DNA of 64,000 nucleotides. It comes from Flavobacterium xinjiangense (GTDB lineage Bacteria > Bacteroidota > Bacteroidia > Flavobacteriales > Flavobacteriaceae). The stretch covers positions 1-64,000 of the forward strand of contig NZ_FRCL01000011.1 of the NCBI RefSeq assembly GCF_900142885.1. The letters run 5' to 3'. The notes beneath the pieces are model-generated. The model saw only the letters and a program-made list of their open reading frames with translations. It made no database searches and was not told the origin of the DNA. The position numbers and the translations under genes were made by a program. Within the stretch, counting starts at the first letter, position 1. Each line of letters starts with the position of its first letter. Below are positions 59,242-64,000 of this stretch, in pieces.

Positions 59242-59946
59242 CTATTTATCTAAATCTAATACGTCTTTCATTGTAAAAACACCATGTTTGCCTACAATCC
59301 ATTCGGCTGCAATTACAGCTCCTAATGCAAAACCTTCACGATTGTGCGCTGTATGTTTGATTTCTATTGCATCCACAGCCGAATTATAAGTTACAGTATG
59401 CGTTCCGGGAACAGTACCAATTCTTTTGGTTTCGATATGAATCTGATTTGGTTCTGGGTTTTCTAAAGTCCAATTCGTATAGGAACTATTCTCGATAACT
59501 CCTTTTGCTAAGGAGATGGCTGTTCCACTTGGTGCGTCCAGTTTTTGAGTGTGATGAATTTCTTCCATATCAACACTATAGCTATCGAATTTTGACATTA
59601 TTTTAGCTAAATATTCGTTGAGTTCAAAAAAAATATTTACGCCTAAACTAAAGTTCGAACTGGAGATAAATCCTCCGTTTTTTTCTTTGCACAACGCCAA
59701 CATTTCATCATAATGTTCTAACCAGCCAGTTGTCCCTGAAATTACTGGAACATTTGCATGAAAACAATTTGAAATGTTACTCACAGCTGCAGTTGGGACA
59801 CTAAAATCAATGGCAACATCTGCTTCTGAAAGTCCATCATAAGTGTTGAATTCGTCTTTTTTCAAAACAATTTCATGACCTCTTTCCAGTGCAATCCTTT
59901 CAATTACCTGACCCATTTTTCCGTATCCTAAAAGCGCAATTTTCAT
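59242..59946 (-). CDS. dapB: 4-hydroxy-tetrahydrodipicolinate reductase
   Basis: A 234-residue enzyme of the diaminopimelate/lysine pathway. It reduces the product of DapA with NAD(P)H. The N-terminal nucleotide-binding strand is MKIALLGYGKMGQVIERIA. ISGTTGWLEHYDEM and SSNFSLGVNIFFELNEYL are substrate-side elements, and the diagnostic catalytic motif is EIHHTQKLDAPSGTAISLAKG (about 134), with the His and Lys that handle the substrate. The length is below the 270 residues of E. coli DapB but normal for this lineage. It lies within the conserved parB-DUF5683-dapB-lepB run. Confidence 0.95.
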   Translation of the reverse strand: MKIALLGYGKMGQVIERIALERGHEIVLKKDEFNTYDGLSEADVAIDFSVPTAAVSNISNCFHANVPVISGTTGWLEHYDEMLALCKEKNGGFISSSNFSLGVNIFFELNEYLAKIMSKFDSYSVDMEEIHHTQKLDAPSGTAISLAKGVIENSSYTNWTLENPEPNQIHIETKRIGTVPGTHTVTYNSAVDAIEIKHTAHNREGFALGAVIAAEWIVGKHGVFTMKDVLDLDK

Positions 59947-60003
59947 TCGTGTGTTATTTGTGATTAAAAAAATCAGAAAGTAATAAATCGTGTTTTTTAC
60001 TCT

Positions 60004-60564
60004 CTAAAAATTGTAATTAAGTGTTAGACCAACATTAGTCTTAAATGTTACATCGTTGGGATAAATAATAGGTCTTACGGACAAGTTTTCATCTACATTA
60101 AATTGTAGCAAGGCAGCATCAACATTGGCATCAATGATATTTAATGCATAAAAGGCCAAAGTTACTAAAGCAGATAAATCACGATTTCTTTGGTAAAATT
60201 TCTGTCCCGCAATCAATCTTGTATTGTCCAGATACGTATAATTATCATCGGTATATCCTTCTAATCGACGTTTATAGGCATCTCTATATTGATGGTATTT
60301 TTTATTATTGTCAATATAAAAATAAAGACTGGTTCCAATGGCGCCATAAACCAATGGGATTTTCCAATATTTTTTGTTGTAAGCCTGTCCTAATCCTGGT
60401 AAAATAGCCGAATAAAAAGCAGCTTTAGCGGGAGTCAAAGGATCTATGTTATTTGATTTCAATGTGTCTTTAGCGACCAACACCGCTTCTGTTTCCGTTT
60501 GTGCAAAAACAGTGGTATTTCCTGCTATAAAAAGGAATAAAGCGATGAAAATGATTTTATACAC
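60004..60564 (-). CDS. DUF5683 membrane protein
   Basis: A 186-residue exported or membrane protein. A signal-like N-terminus (YKIIFIALFLFIAGNTTVFAQ) is followed by the conserved DUF5683 block: LTPAKAAFYSAILPGLGQAYNKKYWKIPLVYGAIG, with a YRDAYKRRLEGY segment. A C-terminal helix (VTLAFYALNIIDANVDAALL) leads to a short strand-rich tail. Function is unknown; I recall the family as nearly always between parB and dapB in Bacteroidota. The start is GTG at 60564, overlapping the parB TAG stop by one base (TAGTG), which implies coupling. No ATG fits. Confidence 0.85.
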   Translation of the reverse strand: MYKIIFIALFLFIAGNTTVFAQTETEAVLVAKDTLKSNNIDPLTPAKAAFYSAILPGLGQAYNKKYWKIPLVYGAIGTSLYFYIDNNKKYHQYRDAYKRRLEGYTDDNYTYLDNTRLIAGQKFYQRNRDLSALVTLAFYALNIIDANVDAALLQFNVDENLSVRPIIYPNDVTFKTNVGLTLNYNF

Positions 60565-61463
60565 TACTCGTTTATTAGTTTAATGATTCGATTGAAGTCT
60601 TCTTCGGAATGGAATGGAATAGTGATTTTTCCTTTACCGTTTCCAGCCACTTTTACATCGACTTTGGTGCCAAAATAATTTGTAAAAGTGCTTTTGTGTG
60701 CATCAGCAATTTCAAACGATGCTGCTTTAGGTTTACCGGCAGGTTTAGGTTTTAAACTTTCCTGATAATTTTTTACCAATGCCTCCGTATCACGAACCGA
60801 GAGATTCTGACTTACGATTTTTTGATAAATATCTGTTTGAATATCTTGGTCTTCAATGTTTATTATTGCACGACCATGACCCATGCTGATGAAACCATCA
60901 CGAATTCCAGTTTGGATTATTGGGTCTAATTTTAAAAGCCTCAAATAATTGGCAATCGTAGATCGTTTTTTCCCTACACGCTCGCTCATCTGCTCTTGAG
61001 TCAACTGAATTTCGTCAATCAATCGCTGGTACGAAAGTGCAATTTCTATTGGATCTAGATCATGACGTTGAATATTCTCAACTAATGCCATAACCAATGA
61101 TTCATTGTCATTTGCAATACGAATATATGCCGGAACAGTTTTCAATCCAACAAGGGTAGACGCGCGAAGACGACGTTCCCCTGATATTAATTGGTATTTA
61201 TTAAAATCTAATTTACGTACGGTAATAGGCTGAATAACGCCTAATTCTTTAATAGAAGTCGCTAATTCTCTCAATGATTCTTCATTGAAATTGCTTCTTG
61301 GCTGAAACGGATTTATTTCTATAGCATCTATTTCAAGCTCAATAATATTTCCTACAACTTTATCGGCATTTTTATCATCAACGGATTTTATATCGTTTTC
61401 CGGATCTTTCAATAACGCAGATAATCCTCTTCCTAAGGCTTGTTTTTTTATTGCTTTTGCCAT
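60564..61463 (-). CDS. parB: Chromosome partitioning protein ParB
   Basis: A 299-residue DNA-binding CTPase. The N-terminal ParB/Srx-like domain (about 45-135) has EIDAIEINPFQPRSNFNEES, IQPITVRK and the CTP-binding GERRLRAS. A helix-turn-helix (about 150-215: MSERVGKKRSTIANYLRLLK and GHGRAII) reads parS. A C-terminal dimerisation region ends the protein. It loads on parS sites, spreads as a clamp and works with ParA to separate chromosome origins. I saw no good parS sequence in this window. The gene starts 4 bases after the parA stop, so they form an operon. Confidence 0.97.
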   Translation of the reverse strand: MAKAIKKQALGRGLSALLKDPENDIKSVDDKNADKVVGNIIELEIDAIEINPFQPRSNFNEESLRELATSIKELGVIQPITVRKLDFNKYQLISGERRLRASTLVGLKTVPAYIRIANDNESLVMALVENIQRHDLDPIEIALSYQRLIDEIQLTQEQMSERVGKKRSTIANYLRLLKLDPIIQTGIRDGFISMGHGRAIINIEDQDIQTDIYQKIVSQNLSVRDTEALVKNYQESLKPKPAGKPKAASFEIADAHKSTFTNYFGTKVDVKVAGNGKGKITIPFHSEEDFNRIIKLINE

Positions 61464-61467
61464 AAAA

Positions 61468-62235
61468 CTATTTACTGTTTTTCTTTATAACTTCTTGAGC
61501 CAGATGCAGGTAATTAGTAGCTCCCTTACTGGTTGCATCGTAGTTTATAATGCTTTCGCCAAAACTCGGTGCTTCACTCAATTTTACATTTCTTTGAATA
61601 ATCGTATCAAAAACCATATCGTTGAAGTGTTTTTGAACCTCTTCTACCACTTGGTTTGACAGACGCAATCTGGAGTCAAACATTGTTAGTAATAATCCTT
61701 CTATGTCTAAATCGGCATTATGGATTTTTTGGATACTTTTTATCGTATTCAATAACTTCCCAAGACCTTCCAACGCAAAATATTCACACTGAATTGGAAT
61801 GATTACGGAGTCAGCAGCAGTCAAAGCATTTAGCGTCAACAATCCAAGTGATGGAGCACAATCTATAATGATAAAATCATAGTCATCTTTAACGCTCTCC
61901 AATGCTTTTTTCAGCATATATTCTCGGTTTTCTTTGTCGACCAATTCGATTTCGATAGCAACAAGATCAATATGAGAAGGGATAACATCTACATTTGGAG
62001 CTGAACATTTTATGATCGCCTCTTTCGGGGTATGACTGTGTTCTAAAATTTGGTAGGTTCCTATTTCAACGTTTTCTACATCAATACCTAAGCCAGAGCT
62101 GGCATTTGCTTGAGGATCTGCATCTATAAGTAACACTCTTTTTTCTAAAACACCTAATGAGGCGGCAAGATTTACAGACGTTGTAGTCTTTCCAACTCCA
62201 CCTTTTTGATTAGCAATCGCAATGATTTTGCCCAT
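61468..62235 (-). CDS. parA: Chromosome partitioning ATPase ParA (Soj)
   Basis: A 255-residue deviant Walker ATPase. The signature KGGVGKTTTSVNLAASLG (about 10-27) has both lysines of the deviant Walker A. IDADPQANASSGLGI follows, then FIIIDCAPSLGLLTLNAL (Walker B region) and IPIQCEYFALEGLGKLL, which are ParA-specific. ParA binds DNA as an ATP dimer and pulls ParB-parS complexes. It is the first gene of the parA-parB-DUF5683-dapB-lepB run. The upstream gap to tRNA-Pro holds a repeat element but no gene. Confidence 0.97.
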   Translation of the reverse strand: MGKIIAIANQKGGVGKTTTSVNLAASLGVLEKRVLLIDADPQANASSGLGIDVENVEIGTYQILEHSHTPKEAIIKCSAPNVDVIPSHIDLVAIEIELVDKENREYMLKKALESVKDDYDFIIIDCAPSLGLLTLNALTAADSVIIPIQCEYFALEGLGKLLNTIKSIQKIHNADLDIEGLLLTMFDSRLRLSNQVVEEVQKHFNDMVFDTIIQRNVKLSEAPSFGESIINYDATSKGATNYLHLAQEVIKKNSK

Positions 62236-62642
62236 TTATTTTTCTAAATTTTGAACCGTAAAAATACAATTATTTATGGTTTCTAAAAATCTATTTTGTT
62301 AACATTTGTTAAGGCTTGATTCCTTGCTATTTGAGCGAATTATTGTTTTTTAAATTGAGGTCCTTTTTAGGAGCTATTCCAACTGTTCGTTTCAAGTTCT
62401 TGAGCTCCAAGCTTTTTTTCTATTGCCATAAAAGGAGCTTCTTTTGGTCGCTCTTTTCTGTCAGGAAAAAATAGCTTTTAGCTCGGCGAAGCTTTCCTCT
62501 GCCATTTGGGCTAGGGAAGTTGGAGATTCGTGATGGAGTGGAGGTATTAATTTTATTGACCTATGGTAGCAATAGTATTTAAGTATAAAAATTTAAAATG
62601 CGCTTTTTTCAAAAAGGAGATTAATCAATCATTTTTAAACAT
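62236..62642. other. Gene-free stretch with a probable third palindromic element
   Basis: This 407-base stretch carries no credible gene. From 62364 it reads TTTTTAGGAGCTATTCC, close to the reverse complement of the 20876 element end. TCCAACT (62378-62384) pairs with AGTTGGA (62518-62524), and GGGCTAG (62508-62514) marks the far side. The centre is longer than in the other two copies and contains CTTTTGG and CCATAAAAGGAGC words. I treat it as a diverged or rearranged member of that family. Confidence 0.45.
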
Positions 62643-62674
62643 AAAAAAAAGCCGAACATTTCTGTTCAGCTTTT
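62643..62674 (-). terminator. Intrinsic terminator after tRNA-Pro
   Basis: AAAAGC and GCTTTT, then GAACA and TGTTC, pair with one mismatch around TTTC. An A-run at 62643-62650 is the U-tract on the minus strand. It begins right at the CCA end of the tRNA. Confidence 0.75.
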
Positions 62675-62751
62675 GGTCGGGGTGGCAGGATTCGAACCTG
62701 CGGCCTCCTGCTCCCAAAGCAGGCGCGATAACCGAGCTACGCTACACCCCG
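62674..62751 (-). tRNA. tRNA-Pro (TGG)
   Basis: Read on the minus strand: acceptor CGGGGTG pairs with CACCCCG, then discriminator A and an encoded CCA end. The D-arm carries TAGCTCGGTTAT. The anticodon stem CCTGC/GCAGG holds loop TTTGGGA, so the anticodon is TGG, which reads CCA and other proline codons. The T-arm is GCAGG TTCGAAT CCTGC. All stems are complete, giving a 78-base gene. A hairpin terminator follows at once. Confidence 0.96.
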
Positions 62752-62873
62752 TAACGCGAGTGCAAATATAAAACTAATTTCGAGATTGACAAGCGATATT
62801 CTCAAATAGGAGAATATTATTTGGGAATAAGCAAAAATGATATTTTTTTAGTCGTATTTTTTTATTAAAAAAC

Positions 62874-62881
62874 TACATTTG
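62874..62881 (+). promoter_or_regulatory. -7 box (TACATTTG) of trxB
   Basis: An exact TAnnTTTG match, 29 bases before the trxB ATG. Confidence 0.5.
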
Positions 62882-62910
62882 CAACTTCAAAAATGTAATA
62901 AAATCTTACT

Positions 62911-63858
62911 ATGTCAGATACAATCGAAAAAATTAAATGTCTTATTATAGGTTCTGGACCAGCAGGTTATACTGCTGCGATTTATGCTGCCAGAGCAAAT
63001 ATGAACCCAGTTTTATATCAAGGAATTCAACCTGGAGGTCAATTGACTACAACTAACGAAGTAGAAAATTTTCCCGGTTATGTGGATGGTGTGACCGGAC
63101 CCGAAATGATGGTGCAGTTACAAGCTCAAGCACAACGTTTTGGAACTGATGTACGTGACGGTTGGGCTACTAAAGTTGATTTCTCAGGAGATATTCATAA
63201 AGTGTGGATCAATGGCACTAAAGAATTGCATTGTGAAACGGTAATTATTTCTACTGGTGCTTCTGCTAAATATTTAGGTTTGCCATCAGAACAACATTAT
63301 TTAAAAATGGGTGGTGGTGTTTCTGCCTGTGCGGTTTGTGATGGATTTTTCTATAGAAACCAAGAAGTTGTAATAGTTGGAGCAGGGGATTCCGCTTGTG
63401 AGGAAGCACATTATTTGTCAAAATTGTGTAAAAAAGTAACGATGTTAGTGCGTAGCGAAAAATTCAGAGCTTCGAAAATTATGGAAGAGCGCGTTCGCAA
63501 AACAGAAAACATAAACATATTAATGAATCACGATACTATTGAAGTATTAGGGGATGAACAAGTTGTTACGGGTGTAAAAGCTCTAAATAAAACTACTGGT
63601 GAAACTTTCGATATAGAAGCGACTGGTTTCTTTGTAGCCATTGGACACAAACCAAATACAGATATTTTTACAGAGTTTATCACATTAGATGAAACAGGTT
63701 ATATTGTTAACACAGCAGGAACTTCAAAAACAAACGTTGGTGGTGTTTTTGTTGCTGGAGATGCCGCTGATCATGTGTATCGTCAAGCAATTACTGCTGC
63801 CGGAACCGGTTGTATGGCTGCATTAGATGCAGAAAGATATTTGGCTTCTAAAGAGTAA
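62911..63858 (+). CDS. trxB: Thioredoxin-disulfide reductase
   Basis: A 315-residue FAD/NADPH flavoprotein that reduces thioredoxin. The FAD site begins IKCLIIGSGPAGYTAAIYAA (about 8-27). The redox-active CAVCDG (Cys140 and Cys143) lies in the NADPH domain, whose VVIVGAGDSACEEAHYLSKL (about 153-172) binds the cofactor. The C-terminal FAD contact GVFVAGDAADHVYRQAITAAGTG is also standard. Size is normal. It has its own -7 box and terminator. Thioredoxin reduced by it can in turn support the cytoplasmic side of redox relays. Confidence 0.97.
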   Translation: MSDTIEKIKCLIIGSGPAGYTAAIYAARANMNPVLYQGIQPGGQLTTTNEVENFPGYVDGVTGPEMMVQLQAQAQRFGTDVRDGWATKVDFSGDIHKVWINGTKELHCETVIISTGASAKYLGLPSEQHYLKMGGGVSACAVCDGFFYRNQEVVIVGAGDSACEEAHYLSKLCKKVTMLVRSEKFRASKIMEERVRKTENINILMNHDTIEVLGDEQVVTGVKALNKTTGETFDIEATGFFVAIGHKPNTDIFTEFITLDETGYIVNTAGTSKTNVGGVFVAGDAADHVYRQAITAAGTGCMAALDAERYLASKE

Positions 63859-63947
63859 AGGAATCAGAAAATTTATTTTAAGAAATTTGAAAGATAGATA
63901 ATAGATTCATTAGAAGGTTTTTCAAATCTTGCTATCTTTTCAAAATG

Positions 63948-63983
63948 AAAAAGTCCCATTTGCCTTAGCAAGTGGGACTTTTT
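63948..63983 (+). terminator. Intrinsic terminator downstream of trxB
   Basis: Sixteen-base arms at 63948-63963 and 63968-63983 pair with one G-T type difference (core AAAAAGTCCCA), followed by T residues. It lies 89 bases after the trxB stop and may work in both directions. Confidence 0.75.
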
Positions 63984-64000
63984 GTTGATAAGAGTTGAAT

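Noticed and set aside
62563-62754. A 63-residue open frame ending in DSNLRPPAPKAGAITELRY
   Set aside because: It reads through tRNA-Pro on the opposite strand. This peptide is a known artefact of translating tRNA genes.
1-64000. Insertion sequence, integron, prophage or integrative element
   Set aside because: No transposase, integrase, phage structural gene or flanking direct repeats were seen on either strand.

Overview
The window looks like chromosomal core of a Flavobacterium-type bacterium (phylum Bacteroidota). It is AT-rich and almost fully coding. Genes lack visible Shine-Dalgarno sequences, and many are preceded by the TAnnTTTG -7 box of Bacteroidota. Many exported proteins are lipoproteins. 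Gene orders such as parA-parB-DUF5683-dapB-lepB-WbqC and recF / TPR protein / ribH / mutL / rhomboid / rhomboid are, from memory, typical of flavobacteria. I see no insertion sequence, prophage, CRISPR array or rRNA, and one tRNA gene (Pro, anticodon TGG).

Layout. 0-10 kb: envelope and small accessory genes: DUF4369 and M61-peptidase lipoproteins, an exported alpha/beta hydrolase, a fatty-acid-hydroxylase-type membrane enzyme, an AlkB-like dioxygenase, DoxX, an EamA transporter, DUF2721 and DUF2254. 10-13.8 kb: the most unusual locus. A LysR regulator faces a short chimeric gene whose first ~43 residues look like the N-terminus of isocitrate dehydrogenase. An unknown small protein, the Sua5-type tRNA threonylcarbamoyl-adenylate synthase and an SbtA-like bicarbonate permease follow. 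13.8-24.6 kb: htpG, a lipocalin-like lipoprotein with an OmpA protein, an orphan ABC ATPase, an S9 peptidase, a KAS III enzyme and a TonB-dependent outer-membrane protein. 24.8-36 kb: housekeeping genes argS, ffh, folD, rluF, the zinc-ribbon-family/Nif3 pair, lpxK and a purine nucleoside phosphorylase.

36-48 kb: a TPR hybrid histidine kinase, GAPDH, lipA, a TonB protein, an ECF-like sigma factor overlapping a family 2 glycosyltransferase, a PaiB-like protein, murB, and an asnB-glycosyltransferase pair. 48-57 kb: an exported rhodanese-thioredoxin lipoprotein, recF, a TPR membrane protein, ribH, mutL, two rhomboids and an EEP-family hydrolase. 57-64 kb: WbqC, lepB, dapB, DUF5683, parB and parA on the minus strand, then tRNA-Pro and trxB.

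The most notable non-coding content is a set of dispersed intergenic repeats: CAGTGTT-like arrays with 7-nt period (18.2 and 51.4 kb), a larger palindromic element with a variable central hairpin (20.9, 40.3 and probably 62.4 kb), TTTATTTGGTTAATCG-like repeats at several gene junctions, and two large inverted repeats (6.6 and 30.3 kb). Protein oddities include a zinc-ribbon-family protein with no cysteines, a MutL with a degenerate endonuclease motif, a rhomboid with an altered serine motif, and four genes that appear to start at TTG. I did not find a clear new multi-gene system such as a defence island, secretion locus or biosynthetic cluster.
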